Assembly (NCBI GenBank): GCA_945906935.1
Contig: CAMDSO010000031.1
Coordinates: forward strand, 1 to 37,038
From: Bordetella parapertussis
Lineage (GTDB): Bacteria > Pseudomonadota > Gammaproteobacteria > Burkholderiales > SG8-41
Length of the DNA stretch: 37,038 bases
Direction: 5' to 3'
This document shows positions 24,311 to 33,595 of the stretch, piece by piece (position 1 is the first letter of the stretch; every line of letters starts with the position of its first letter). The translations under genes and the position numbers were made by a program. The notes beneath the pieces are model-generated. The model was given only the letters and a program-made list of their open reading frames with translations. It made no database searches and was not told where the DNA came from.

Positions 24311-25086
24311 AAGATCCTGCCGAATTCACGCACGATGTGCTGCTGGCGCCGGCTTACCGGCAACTTCTCGCTGACCTGATTGAGAACCACCGCCCAGCCG
24401 CCGTCGCTCTCGCCATCGGCGTCCACCGCAGAGGCGCGCTCGAAGCCGCGAATCGCATCCTTGGCGACCAGGCAATTGCGGTGTATGCGCACAAAACGAC
24501 CGAGGAATTCCTGTTCGAGTTTCGCCAGCGACTCTTCGAGCAGAAACTCACGCTCGGCGGTGCGCACCGTAACGTATTTGAGTTCGGCCTTAAGAAATAA
24601 AACCTCGCCCAGCGGAATGAGATGGATACGCCCGCGCTCATTGAGCGACAGGTGAGAGCGCCCTTCGCGCCGGATTTCATCCAAGACCTCGGGCCTCAGC
24701 GGTGCAATGGCCCGCGCACGTGAAAGCGCATCGAGCAGGCGCGCCACGCGAATCGGCTTGAGCAAATAATCGATCGCATGAACCTCGAACGCTTTCAAGG
24801 CATAGGCATCGTAGGCCGTGGTAAAAATCACCGCCGGTGGCATATCCAGCTTCTGCAGATGCTGCGCCACTTCAATGCCGTCCATATCCGGCATACGAAT
24901 GTCGAGCAGCACGACGTCGGCATTACAAGACGGCAACAAATCGAGCGCGCGTCGGCCGTTATCGGCCTCGCCGGCGATTTCGAGCGGCATTTTCAACGCG
25001 CAGTCACCTAGCAAATCGCGCAGCCGGTTGCGCGCCGGCACCTCGTCGTCGATCACCATAACGCGTAGCGGACGCGCCCCGGTCAC
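24307..25086 (-). CDS. algR: LytTR-type response regulator AlgR
   Basis: 259 residues from a GTG overlapping the algZ stop (GTGA). The receiver domain has the acidic pair DDE (13-15), phospho-acceptor D62 in LLDIRMPDMDG, the conserved threonine in FTTAYD and K110 in YLLKPI. The C-terminal LytTR DNA-binding domain (about 145-250) includes LFLKAELKYVTVRTAEREFLLEESL and FVRIHRNCLV. In Pseudomonas the homologue controls alginate and twitching; in this lineage its targets are unknown. It pairs with the histidine kinase encoded just upstream. Confidence 0.93.
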   Translation of the reverse strand: MTGARPLRVMVIDDEVPARNRLRDLLGDCALKMPLEIAGEADNGRRALDLLPSCNADVVLLDIRMPDMDGIEVAQHLQKLDMPPAVIFTTAYDAYALKAFEVHAIDYLLKPIRVARLLDALSRARAIAPLRPEVLDEIRREGRSHLSLNERGRIHLIPLGEVLFLKAELKYVTVRTAEREFLLEESLAKLEQEFLGRFVRIHRNCLVAKDAIRGFERASAVDADGESDGGWAVVLNQVSEKLPVSRRQQHIVREFGRIL

Positions 25087-26090
25087 GGCTTTTCTTTCAC
25101 ATAAGGCATCACGATTTGCACCTCATACGCACCGTCGGCAGCGGTCGTCTTGATCCCGGCTTCAGCGTCAAAATGCAGGGCCAGTCGTTCGCGAATATTG
25201 GCTAGCGCCATGCGATTACCGCTGCGATGATGGCTTTCGGCGCGATAAGGATTACGCAACACCACCCGTATGCGGTCACCCTCGCGACGCAACCGTATAG
25301 TGATTAGGCCCGGCTCGACACGCGGCTCGATGCCATGATAAACCGCGTTCTCGAGGAGCGGCTGCAGCACCATCGGCGGCAGCAGCGCGTCGCCGGGAAA
25401 ATCGTCGATCTCCCACGCCACCTGCAGGCGCTCGCCAAGACGCAACTGTTCAATATTCAGGTATTGCCGGGCCAGCTCGATTTCCTGGGTAAACGGTGTG
25501 AGCTGGCGGTTGTCGCCCATCAACGCGCGGAACAACTCCGCGAGATCCTCAAGTACCTGCTCGGCGCGGCGCGGATCATGCCGCATCAGGCTCAATACGG
25601 CATTGATGCTATTGAGCAGGAAATGCGGGCGTATGCGCGCCTGCAAAGCCTGCAAACGGGCCTCGGTGAGCGCCGGCGACAATGCCCGTCCGCGCAAGTC
25701 GAAGTAACCAATGAGCACACCGGTGACGAGCAGCGTGAACAGGTAATAGCGCTCGAGCGCACCGCCCGCGTTGAAAAAGCGATGGCCGAGAAAATAGATC
25801 AGTGTGACCACGCCTAGCTCAATGGCGAGCCAAGCAACAATCCCGCCGGCGTAAGGCAGGCGCCGCAATACATTGCCCAGCGCCGCCAGCACCAGCAGGC
25901 TCAAGAGCAGGACCGGCTGCACCTGTGCCGACATCTCGATCAAGACCTCAGCCAGTGGCAATGGCTCGCTGGTTTGCAAGAGCGCCGCGGCGAGACTGAT
26001 GCCATCGACGATCAGTAGTATGCGCAGCAAAATGCCAAGGTTGCGGAAGTTCGGCAGGGCGACCGCATTGGCGTTTTGATTTATACTCAT
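25083..26090 (-). CDS. algZ: Sensor histidine kinase AlgZ/FimS type
   Basis: 335 residues from the ATG at 26090. About four to five transmembrane helices occupy residues 20-140. The dimerisation segment carries the phospho-acceptor histidine in [20 protein letters not shown]. The ATPase domain has the N-box [17 protein letters not shown] and the final [17 protein letters not shown] segment of the LytS/AlgZ class. An upstream TTG in frame would lie inside argH and is rejected. The 26-bp gap to the divergent argH leaves the promoters overlapping coding sequence. Confidence 0.92.
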   Translation of the reverse strand: MSINQNANAVALPNFRNLGILLRILLIVDGISLAAALLQTSEPLPLAEVLIEMSAQVQPVLLLSLLVLAALGNVLRRLPYAGGIVAWLAIELGVVTLIYFLGHRFFNAGGALERYYLFTLLVTGVLIGYFDLRGRALSPALTEARLQALQARIRPHFLLNSINAVLSLMRHDPRRAEQVLEDLAELFRALMGDNRQLTPFTQEIELARQYLNIEQLRLGERLQVAWEIDDFPGDALLPPMVLQPLLENAVYHGIEPRVEPGLITIRLRREGDRIRVVLRNPYRAESHHRSGNRMALANIRERLALHFDAEAGIKTTAADGAYEVQIVMPYVKEKP

Positions 26091-26096
26091 CGTTTG

Positions 26097-26125
26097 ATTA
26101 TGTGAGAGTGCAACACGTGGCGCAA
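26097..26125 (-). promoter_or_regulatory. Candidate promoter of the algZR-hem cluster
   Basis: On the reverse strand TTGCGC (26120-26125), a 17-bp spacer and CATAAT (26097-26102, five of six consensus matches). Only six bases separate the -10 from the algZ ATG, so transcripts would be almost leaderless. The -35 lies within the first codons of argH. Confidence 0.4.
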
Positions 26126-27511
26126 GAGAAAGCAAAAAATCCGGCGCTGTGGTCGGGACGATTCAGCGAACCGGTTTCCGAACTCGTCAAACGTTTCACC
26201 GCCTCGGTTGATTTCGACCGCCGGCTGGCTGAATTTGATATCGACGGTTCGCTTGCACACGCGCGCATGCTGGCCGCCTGCAACATTCTGGGCAAAGAAG
26301 ACCTGGCCGCGATTGAAAGCGGTCTGACGCAAATCCGTAGCGAAATCCGCGCTGGCGTCTTCGAATGGTCGCTCGACGCTGAAGATGTACATCTGAATAT
26401 CGAAAAGCGGCTCACCGCATTAGTCGGTGATGCCGGCAAGCGGCTGCATACCGCGCGCTCGCGCAACGATCAGGTCGCCACCGATGTGAGGTTGTATTTG
26501 CGTGCCTCAATCGACGACATCATCGAACTCCTGCAGTCAGTACAACGCGCGCTGATCGAGCTGGCATCCCAGCACACCAACACCATCATGCCGGGCTTCA
26601 CCCACATGCAAGTCGCACAACCGGTTTCCTACGCCCATCATTTGATGGCCTATTTCGAAATGCTGGCACGCGATGCGCAGCGCATGGGCGATTGCCGCAA
26701 ACGCGTCAACCGTCTGCCGCTCGGCTCGGCGGCGCTGGCGGGCACCTCGTTCCCAATCAACCGCCAGATGGTGGCCAAGGAACTCGGCTTCGACGGGGTC
26801 TGCGAAAATTCCCTCGATGCTGTTTCCGATCGCGACTTCGCCATTGAATTCTGCAGTGCTGCCGCGCTGACCATGACCCATCTGTCGCGTTTTTGCGAAG
26901 AGCTGATCATCTGGATGAATCCGCGTTTTGCGTTCGTCGATCTGGCCGACCGTTTTTGTACTGGTTCGTCGATCATGCCGCAGAAAAAAAATCCTGATGT
27001 GCCCGAACTCATCCGCGGCAAAACCGGCCGCGTCAACGGGCATCTGGTGGCCTTGTTAACACTGATGAAAGGCCAGCCGCTGGCTTATAACAAGGACAAC
27101 CAGGAAGACAAGGAGCCGCTGTTCGACACCGTCGACACCCTGACTGCGAGCCTGCGCGTGTTTGCCGACATGGTCGGCGGCATCAAGGTCAACGTAGCAG
27201 CCATGCGCAGGGCCGCCCTTGAGGGTTTTGCCACGGCCACCGATCTGGCGGACTACCTGGTTAAGAAAGGCCTGCCCTTTCGCGAGGCGCACGAAGCAGT
27301 CGCGCAGGCGGTCAAATTCGCCGACGGCCGCCATTGTGATCTGGCCGACCTCAAGCTCGAAGAGCTGCAACAGTTTTCAGCGCTGGTCAAAAACGACGTG
27401 TTCGCCGCCCTCACGCTGGAAGGCTCGCTCGAATCACGCAGCCATATCGGCGGCACCGCACCGGCCCGCGTCAAAGCGGCAATCGCCAAGGCGCGCAAAA
27501 CCGTCAACTAA
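26117..27511 (+). CDS. argH: Argininosuccinate lyase
   Basis: 464 residues from a GTG at 26117, preceded by GAGAG at eight bases; other in-frame GTGs at 26102 and 26108 would add a few residues. Last step of arginine synthesis. The fumarase/aspartase-superfamily signature is [12 protein letters not shown], the N-terminal [20 protein letters not shown] is typical, and [17 protein letters not shown] is the second conserved region. A third block is [16 protein letters not shown]. The gene is divergent from algZ and ends 16 bp from the convergent membrane protein gene. Confidence 0.96.
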   Translation: MAQEKAKNPALWSGRFSEPVSELVKRFTASVDFDRRLAEFDIDGSLAHARMLAACNILGKEDLAAIESGLTQIRSEIRAGVFEWSLDAEDVHLNIEKRLTALVGDAGKRLHTARSRNDQVATDVRLYLRASIDDIIELLQSVQRALIELASQHTNTIMPGFTHMQVAQPVSYAHHLMAYFEMLARDAQRMGDCRKRVNRLPLGSAALAGTSFPINRQMVAKELGFDGVCENSLDAVSDRDFAIEFCSAAALTMTHLSRFCEELIIWMNPRFAFVDLADRFCTGSSIMPQKKNPDVPELIRGKTGRVNGHLVALLTLMKGQPLAYNKDNQEDKEPLFDTVDTLTASLRVFADMVGGIKVNVAAMRRAALEGFATATDLADYLVKKGLPFREAHEAVAQAVKFADGRHCDLADLKLEELQQFSALVKNDVFAALTLEGSLESRSHIGGTAPARVKAAIAKARKTVN

Positions 27512-27527
27512 GCGGCACGCCGGCAGG

Positions 27528-28292
27528 CTACTTGCTAAAGAAAATCTCGCGGTAGGCGGTGTAACAGGAAATCATCGCCACCGGCACCATCACCAGCAAC
27601 CCGAGCAAAAACGGGATTGCCGCGGCCACAAACAACACGATCAAAATAAGACCGTAGAGGGTAAACGCCGCCCAGTTTTTCAGGCTGGCGGAAAAACTGG
27701 CCTTCAATGCGGCGGCGGGCTTGAGCCCATCAAACATCACCAGTGGGGCCGCGAACCACAGCGCCATATACACCGGCACGCTGACCACCAGTGCCAGTAA
27801 CAACACCAGCAGAAACGTCACCCCGAGCGCCAACAACGCCTGCGTACCACCGCCGAACAGTGCGCCAAAAATGCCGGCGCCACCCGCGACCAAAAGGCCG
27901 GCCAGCACAATCACCAGAGGCAAGCAGGCAAAAAGACCAACCAGCATCAGGTCATTAGTGTGGCTCTTGAAGCCGGAGAAGAGTTGCGCCACGCTGATTT
28001 CCTCGCCGTCTTCAGCGCTGCGGCAAGCCTGCATAAAACCTGCGCCAAAAACCGGAAACAACAACATCGTGGCAATACCGCCAAGCAATGGAATCATACT
28101 GAGTGCCACATTGCAGACAAAATAAACGATGAACAACAACACCCACATCAACGGCCACTTCATGAACAGCGCAAACGCCGAGGCGATCCAGCCCCAGCCA
28201 TGTCCGGCGTCCAAAAGTCTGCCGTTTGCATCAAAGCCGCCTGCGGCATTTTCAACCGACACCGGCGGTTGATACGGATTCATCTCACTCAT
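27528..28292 (-). CDS. BPSS1780-type membrane protein
   Basis: 254 residues from the ATG at 28292 (MSEMNPYQPP), with GGGGG six bases upstream. A short cytoplasmic Pro-rich head is followed by GWGWIASAFALF and several hydrophobic helices (about six) to the end. The loop RSAEDGEEISVAQLFSGFKSH and the late WFAAPLVMFDGLKPAAALKASFSASLKN are the conserved segments of this betaproteobacterial family. The function is unknown; an inner-membrane location is clear from the sequence. Confidence 0.8.
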   Translation of the reverse strand: MSEMNPYQPPVSVENAAGGFDANGRLLDAGHGWGWIASAFALFMKWPLMWVLLFIVYFVCNVALSMIPLLGGIATMLLFPVFGAGFMQACRSAEDGEEISVAQLFSGFKSHTNDLMLVGLFACLPLVIVLAGLLVAGGAGIFGALFGGGTQALLALGVTFLLVLLLALVVSVPVYMALWFAAPLVMFDGLKPAAALKASFSASLKNWAAFTLYGLILIVLFVAAAIPFLLGLLVMVPVAMISCYTAYREIFFSK

Positions 28293-28338
28293 GTCAGTCC
28301 CCCAAGGATGGCGGAAGATCCGCCACGCGCTCGCGAGT

Positions 28339-28367
28339 ATCGTATTGCAATCACTGCGCACTGACAA
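28339..28367 (-). promoter_or_regulatory. Promoter of the BPSS1780-type gene
   Basis: On the reverse strand TTGTCA (28362-28367; five of six consensus matches) and TACGAT (28339-28344; four of six) are 17 bp apart. The leader is about 40 bases. Confidence 0.5.
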
Positions 28368-28411
28368 ACGCCGCCTTGAAAGTGCGCGCGAACCCGCGCT
28401 ATCGCTGCGGT

Positions 28412-28417
28412 TAGAAT
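28412..28417 (+). promoter_or_regulatory. Possible -10 box of the flavin/Fe-S dehydrogenase gene
   Basis: TAGAAT matches five of six bases and lies six bases before the ATG, the same spacing as at algZ, which would give a leaderless message. An alternative is TTGAAA (28376-28381) with TATCGC 18 bp downstream. No Shine-Dalgarno is visible before 28424. Confidence 0.25.
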
Positions 28418-28423
28418 ATCGGC

Positions 28424-31354
28424 ATGAATGCCCCCGCCTCGCGCGCCCATCTGCACGCGCCCATCACCGCAGACCTTGCCGCACTGGAACGCCAGCTCAA
28501 AGCACGGCTGGCCGGCGAAGTGCGCTTCGATTCCGGTAGCCGCGCGCTCTATGCAAGTGACGCCTCCAACTACCGTCAGGTACCGATTGGTGTGGTGCTG
28601 CCGCGCCACGTCGACGACATCGTCGCCGCGCTCGATATCTGCCGCAGTTTTGATGTGCCCTTACTAATGCGCGGCGGCGGCACTTCTCAGAACGGCCAGT
28701 GCGTCAACGTCGCCGTTGTTATTGATACCTCGAAATACATGAACCATGTGCTTGAGGTCGATGCGCAGGCGCAGACCGCGCGTGTCGAACCCGGCGTTGT
28801 TTGCGACGCGCTGCGCGATGCAGCCGAAGTACACGGCCTGACTTTCGGCCCCGACCCGGCAACCCACAGCCGCTGCACACTCGGCGGCATGATCGGCAAC
28901 AACTCCTGTGGCGCGCACTCGGTGATGGCGGGCAAAACTGTCGAAAATATCGAAGCGCTGGAAATCCTGACCTACGACGGCCTGCGCATGTGGGTCGGTC
29001 CGACTTCGGATGAGGAACTGACAGCGATCATCGCCGCCGGTGGACGACGCGGTGAAATCTACGCCGGGTTAAAGCAGCTGCGCGACAAATACGCCGAGCT
29101 CGTGCGTACGCGCTACCCGAAACTTAAACGCCGCGTCTCCGGTTACAACCTCGATCAACTGCTGCCTGAAAACGGTTTCAACGTTGCGCGCGCGCTAGTC
29201 GGCACCGAAGGCACGTGCGCGCTGACGCTGCAGGCAAAAACAAAACTCGTACACAGCCCGGGCAAACGCGTGATGCTGGTGCTCGGTTATCCGGACATTT
29301 ACAGCGCTGGCGACGCGGTGCCGGAAATCCTGCCTTTTGGCCCGATCGCCACCGAGGGTCTCGATTACCGCATCATCGGCGGCCTGCAAGAGCGCGGTCT
29401 CAAAGCCACGGATATCGCCAAACTGCCGGCGGGCAAAGCGTGGATCATGATTGAATTCGGCGCCGACACGGTGGACGCCGCGGTCGCGCAAGCGCAAGCG
29501 CTGGTTGCTCATTACGCCGGCCGCGCCGATGCCCCCAGCCACTGGCTGGTGGTTGATCCCGCTGAACAAGAACCCATCTGGAACATCCGCGAAACCGGCG
29601 CCTCCGCCACCGCGCTGGCGCTTGAAGGTCACGGCACAGATCCGAATGTCGGCTGGGAAGACGCGGCGGTGGACCCCCTGCGCCTTGGCCAGTATCTGCG
29701 CGAGTTTCAGGCGCTGGTCGACGGCTACGGCTATCAAACCTCGCTCTATGGCCACTTCGGCGACGGCTGCATCCATGCGCGCATTACCTTTGATCTGCGC
29801 AGTCACGAGGGCATTGCCAAGTGGCGCGAATTTATTCGCAGCGCCTCCGAACTCGTCGTCAAATACGGCGGCTCGCTGTCGGGCGAACACGGTGACGGTC
29901 AGGCCAAGGCCGAGTTTCTGCCGATCATGTACGGCAAGGAACTGATGCAGGCCTTCCGCGAATTCAAGGCGATCTGGGATCCGCGCGGCCGCATGAATCC
30001 GGGCAAGGTCATCGACGCCTACCGCATCGATGAAAACCTGCGCCTGGGCCCCGACTACAAGCCGGCGCAGCCGGCAACACGATTTACTTTCAAGGCCGCT
30101 GAGGGCACGGGCTTTACTCGTGCGTTGGAGCGCTGCGTCGGCATGGGCAAATGCCGCGCGCAAGCCGGCGGCACAATGTGCCCGAGTTACCGTGCCACTG
30201 GCGAAGAACGCAATTCAACGCGCGGCCGCGCGCGCCTCTTGCAGGAAATGCTGCGCGGCGAAGTGATTACCGAGGCATGGAAAAGCGATGCGGTGCGCGA
30301 AGCGCTCGACCTTTGCTTCGCCTGCAAAGGCTGCCGCAGTGACTGTCCGACGCACACCGATCTGGCCAGCTACAAAGCGGAATTTCTCTCGCACTATTAC
30401 GAAGACAAGCCGCGGCCACGCCAGGCGTTCAGCATGGGGCTGATCCAGAAATGGGCGCAACTCGCCGAGCACGCGCCGCGCGTAGCGAATTTTTTTACGC
30501 AAACACCGCTGCTGAATACGTTGGCGAAAAAACTCGCTGGTGTGGCGCCGCAGCGTACGATGCCGGCCTTCGCGACACAAACTTTCCGGCGATGGTTTGA
30601 AGCACGCGCACTGAAACGCGACGGACTGCGCGGAGGCGATCGCGTGATCCTGTGGGTCGACACCTTCAGCAATCATTTCAACCCGTCGGTTGCGATCGCC
30701 GCGGTGGAAGTACTGGAAGCTGCAGGCTGTGAAGTCATGATCCCGCAACGCGGTCTGTGTTGCGGCCGCCCGCTCTATGATTTCGGCCTGCTCGACCGCG
30801 CCAAAGAACAGTTAAATGAAATTCTGGTAGCACTCGCCGACGAGATCACCGCCGGCACGCCGCTGATCGGCCTCGAGCCAGCCTGCCTCGGTACCTTCAA
30901 GGACGAGTTGCTGAATTTCTTTCCGGATCATCCAGCCGCCGCGAGACTGTCGAAGCAGGCGGTGTTGTTCAGCGACTTCCTGCTGACCCGCGAGCAATGG
31001 CAACCGCGCGCTCTGCAGGTTAAAGCGATTGTGCACGGACACTGCCACCAGAAATCACTATTCAGTATGACGGGCGAAAGCCGTCTCCTGAAAAAAATCG
31101 GCGTCGATTTCAAAATGCTCGATTCGGGGTGTTGCGGCATGGCCGGTTCATTTGGTTTTAAACCCGAGCATTACGAGGTTTCGATCAGTGCCGGCGAGAA
31201 GGGTGGTCTGCTGCCGGCGGTGCGTGCGGTAGCCGCCGACACGCTCATCATCACCAACGGCTACAGCTGCCGCGAACAAATTGCGCAAACCGGAGACCGC
31301 CGGGCCTTACATATCGCTGAAGTCGCGCGCATGGCACTCAACAAAAAAGACTGA
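28424..31354 (+). CDS. FAD-linked oxidase / Fe-S fusion dehydrogenase (GlcD-GlcF-like)
   Basis: 976 residues. The N-terminal half is a PCMH-type FAD domain (RGGGTSQNGQCVN, PDPATHSRCTLGGMIGNNSCGAHS) and a FAD-oxidase C domain (YGHFGDGCIHARI, SGEHGDGQAK, FREFKAIWDPRGRMNPGKV). Then come two 4Fe-4S motifs: RCVGMGKCRAQ...MCPSY and LCFACKGCRSDCPTHTD. The C-terminal half carries two CCG cysteine-rich domains (GLCCGRPLYDFG, SGCCGMAGSFGF) as in heterodisulfide reductase B and GlcF. The layout fits a membrane-associated 2-hydroxyacid dehydrogenase (D-lactate, glycolate or D-2-hydroxyglutarate) that passes electrons to quinone; the substrate cannot be fixed. It is related to E. coli YdiJ in domain order but differs in the N-terminal sequence. 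Confidence 0.92.
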   Translation: MNAPASRAHLHAPITADLAALERQLKARLAGEVRFDSGSRALYASDASNYRQVPIGVVLPRHVDDIVAALDICRSFDVPLLMRGGGTSQNGQCVNVAVVIDTSKYMNHVLEVDAQAQTARVEPGVVCDALRDAAEVHGLTFGPDPATHSRCTLGGMIGNNSCGAHSVMAGKTVENIEALEILTYDGLRMWVGPTSDEELTAIIAAGGRRGEIYAGLKQLRDKYAELVRTRYPKLKRRVSGYNLDQLLPENGFNVARALVGTEGTCALTLQAKTKLVHSPGKRVMLVLGYPDIYSAGDAVPEILPFGPIATEGLDYRIIGGLQERGLKATDIAKLPAGKAWIMIEFGADTVDAAVAQAQALVAHYAGRADAPSHWLVVDPAEQEPIWNIRETGASATALALEGHGTDPNVGWEDAAVDPLRLGQYLREFQALVDGYGYQTSLYGHFGDGCIHARITFDLRSHEGIAKWREFIRSASELVVKYGGSLSGEHGDGQAKAEFLPIMYGKELMQAFREFKAIWDPRGRMNPGKVIDAYRIDENLRLGPDYKPAQPATRFTFKAAEGTGFTRALERCVGMGKCRAQAGGTMCPSYRATGEERNSTRGRARLLQEMLRGEVITEAWKSDAVREALDLCFACKGCRSDCPTHTDLASYKAEFLSHYYEDKPRPRQAFSMGLIQKWAQLAEHAPRVANFFTQTPLLNTLAKKLAGVAPQRTMPAFATQTFRRWFEARALKRDGLRGGDRVILWVDTFSNHFNPSVAIAAVEVLEAAGCEVMIPQRGLCCGRPLYDFGLLDRAKEQLNEILVALADEITAGTPLIGLEPACLGTFKDELLNFFPDHPAAARLSKQAVLFSDFLLTREQWQPRALQVKAIVHGHCHQKSLFSMTGESRLLKKIGVDFKMLDSGCCGMAGSFGFKPEHYEVSISAGEKGGLLPAVRAVAADTLIITNGYSCREQIAQTGDRRALHIAEVARMALNKKD

Positions 31355-31475
31355 ATAGCGGGTTGCGGGGTGCTGATTCGGCATACCAAACCCTGGTGGG
31401 CGCCGACGCAGGTAAAGATACTTTTGGGATCAATACCGGCCGGTTGTCGCGGATCGGCGAAAGGACGGCAGGCGG

Positions 31476-32252
31476 ATGTTCGGCTTCGAAACCATTACGC
31501 TGGAGGTCATCCTCTGGATCGTGCTTGCGGTCACACTCTCGGGCTTCGTGCAAGGCACACTCGGTTTCGGTTTTCCATTTCTCGCCACACCGATGGTGGC
31601 GATGGTGACGGATATGCGTACCGCCATTATCACGATATTGCTGCCAACACTTTCAACAATCGTGGTGACCTTGTTCACCTGCGGCTCGCTGAAGCCAGTG
31701 TTCAAACGCTTCTGGTTGATGCCCTTCTATGCTTTCGCCGGCGCCCTGGCCGGTACCTGGATATTCGTTGGCGCACCCAACTTTCCTTATCAGTTACTGC
31801 TCGTGGCCATCATTCTGGTCTATCTCAATCTAGACCGGATTTCACGCGGTGATTGGCCGTTAATCCGGCACCATGAACGTGCGTTTGCACCGCTGGCGGG
31901 GGCGGCCGCGGGTTTATTCGAGGGCACAGCGAATGTCGCGGCACCGCCTCTGATCATCTATTACCTGGCCCTCGGGCTCGGCCCCGCGCTACTGGTGCCG
32001 GCGTTGCAAATCTGTTTTTTCATCGGCAAGATCACACAATTTACGGTCTTGACCCTGCACGGCGGCGTCAGCATGACGCAGTGGGTGGCAACGTTGCCAC
32101 TGATCGCCTGCGCTATTACGGGGGTGTTTGCGGGGGCGCGCATCCGTCATCGCATCGACGCCGAAACCTACCGGCGTTGGGTCAAGCGTGCCCTGCTGGT
32201 GATCGCCTTTGCACTGCTGGCGCAATACATTTATCTCAGCGCAGTGCACTGA
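31476..32252 (+). CDS. TSUP (TauE/SafE) family permease
   Basis: 258 residues with about seven to eight hydrophobic helices. The first repeat carries GFVQGTLGFGFPFLATPMVAM and the second GAAAGLFEGTANVAAPPLIIYYLALG, the paired signature of this family of sulfite/organosulfonate and other anion exporters. AAAGGA lies about ten bases before the ATG. It is 121 bp downstream of the 2-hydroxyacid dehydrogenase gene in the same direction, so transport of a related organic acid is a reasonable guess. The substrate is not determined. Confidence 0.9.
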   Translation: MFGFETITLEVILWIVLAVTLSGFVQGTLGFGFPFLATPMVAMVTDMRTAIITILLPTLSTIVVTLFTCGSLKPVFKRFWLMPFYAFAGALAGTWIFVGAPNFPYQLLLVAIILVYLNLDRISRGDWPLIRHHERAFAPLAGAAAGLFEGTANVAAPPLIIYYLALGLGPALLVPALQICFFIGKITQFTVLTLHGGVSMTQWVATLPLIACAITGVFAGARIRHRIDAETYRRWVKRALLVIAFALLAQYIYLSAVH

Positions 32253-32298
32253 GACATTGGCAGTATAAAAATTATTGTGTCTGGCGCATCACCCAAAC

Positions 32299-32322
32299 AA
32301 AAAGACGCCGCAGCGCCTTTTT
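32299..32322. terminator. Bidirectional terminator between the TSUP gene and grxD
   Basis: On the reverse strand AAAAAGGCGC-TGCG-GCGTCTTTTT forms a 10-bp stem with one G-U pair. On the forward strand the same position is an A-C mismatch, so it should act better on grxD transcripts. Runs of five A and five T flank the core. Confidence 0.7.
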
Positions 32323-32340
32323 GTCCTACGCAGGCGGTGC

Positions 32341-32646
32341 TTACTTCAGCAGCGTCTGCAACTCACCGTTTTGAAACATCTCGGTGATAATGTCCGAGCC
32401 GCCGATAAATTCACCATTCACGTAAAGTTGGGGAATAGTCGGCCAGTTGGCGTATTGCTTGATGCCCTGACGGATATCCGGGTTCTCCAACACGTTGACG
32501 GTAAACAACTCCGTCACGCCGCACTCTTTCAAAATGCCGATTGTGTTGGCGGAAAAACCGCACTGCGGAAAATCCGGTGTGCCCTTCATGTAAAGAACAA
32601 CCTTGTTCTTGGTGACCTGTTCTTTGATGAGATCTTGCGTGCTCAT
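32341..32646 (-). CDS. grxD: Monothiol glutaredoxin Grx4/GrxD
   Basis: 101 residues from the ATG at 32646, with GGAG seven bases upstream. The CGFS active site is residues 29-32 (PQCGFSANTIGIL), and the glutathione-binding motifs WPTIPQLYVNGEFIGGSDI follow. Binds and transfers 2Fe-2S clusters with BolA partners. It is last in the hemA-prfA-prmC-grxD order typical of betaproteobacteria. An in-frame TTG upstream (32682) is unlikely. Confidence 0.97.
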   Translation of the reverse strand: MSTQDLIKEQVTKNKVVLYMKGTPDFPQCGFSANTIGILKECGVTELFTVNVLENPDIRQGIKQYANWPTIPQLYVNGEFIGGSDIITEMFQNGELQTLLK

Positions 32647-32697
32647 ACTGGCTCCAATATTCGAAAAATTAATACCCGACAAAATTGATACGGTATT

Positions 32698-33564
32698 CTA
32701 ACTTCTGTGCCCGCCGCCGTCAAGACGGCCACCGCTGATCCGTTCAATCCCGGCGAGATCCGTGCGCGAAAAAATCTGTGTGAAGCCGGCGGTCTGCAGC
32801 AGCGTCCGGCAAGCCTGGGCCTGATCATAGCCATGTTCAAAGGCCAGCCAGCCACCGGGCTGCAGATACCGTGGCGCCGCGGCAACGATCTGCCTGATGG
32901 CGTCGAGACCATCAAACCCTGAAGCCAACGCGCCGACCGGCTCAAAACGCAAATCACCTTGCGCCAGGTGCGCGTCCCCTGCCGCGATGTAGGGCGGGTT
33001 GGACACAATCAGATCAAAGCGACGGTCGCCAATTGCAGAGAACCAATCACTTTGCAAAAACGACAGGTTGGCCACGCTGTCGGTATTGATGCTGGCGGCG
33101 ACATTCAGACATCGTTGCGCATTCGCGTTCGCCACCGCCAACGCGTCGCCACTGCAATCGACCGCCATTCCCCGCGCCTCTGGCCGCGCGTGCGCAAGTG
33201 CAATCGCAATACAGCCACTGCCCGTTCCGAGATCCAAAAAGTGTGCGCGTGCTTCTGCACCAATCGTTTCCAGCGCCCATTCCACCAGCAGCTCGGTCTC
33301 AGGTCGTGGGATCAAGACGGCAGGCGTTATCGACAACGGCAAACCAAAAAATTCACGTTCGCCCATTAGATACGCCACCGGTTCGCCAGTGCGGCGCCGC
33401 GCCACCAGGGCGGCGTAGCGTTCGAGTTGTGCAGGAGTCAGTGCATCACGATCGTGCGCCACCAGCCACGCCGCCTCCACGCCCAAAGCATGCCGCAACA
33501 ACACGCGGGCATCGACCGCATCGAGCGCGGCGCCGTTGAGCGCCTGCGCAACCGTAAGGGTCAC
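32698..33564 (-). CDS. prmC: Peptide chain release factor glutamine methyltransferase PrmC
   Basis: 288 residues from a GTG at 33564 (TLTVAQALNGAAL follows), chosen because it gives the family N terminus and starts 31 bp after prfA. The frame remains open upstream inside prfA without a better start. The helical N domain (DARVLLRHALG) is followed by REFFGLPL, VLIPRPETELLVEWAL, SAM motif I FLDLGTGSGCIAIALA and the catalytic VSNPPYIA. N5-methylates the GGQ glutamine of RF1 and RF2; its substrate RF1 is encoded immediately upstream. No clear Shine-Dalgarno is seen. Confidence 0.94.
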   Translation of the reverse strand: MTLTVAQALNGAALDAVDARVLLRHALGVEAAWLVAHDRDALTPAQLERYAALVARRRTGEPVAYLMGEREFFGLPLSITPAVLIPRPETELLVEWALETIGAEARAHFLDLGTGSGCIAIALAHARPEARGMAVDCSGDALAVANANAQRCLNVAASINTDSVANLSFLQSDWFSAIGDRRFDLIVSNPPYIAAGDAHLAQGDLRFEPVGALASGFDGLDAIRQIVAAAPRYLQPGGWLAFEHGYDQAQACRTLLQTAGFTQIFSRTDLAGIERISGGRLDGGGHRS

Positions 33565-33595
33565 GCGAGGCGCCGGCAACCCCGCCGGCCGGCTT

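Noticed and set aside
29195-30163. 322-codon reverse frame inside the flavin/Fe-S dehydrogenase gene
   Set aside because: Shadow of a clear 976-residue protein.
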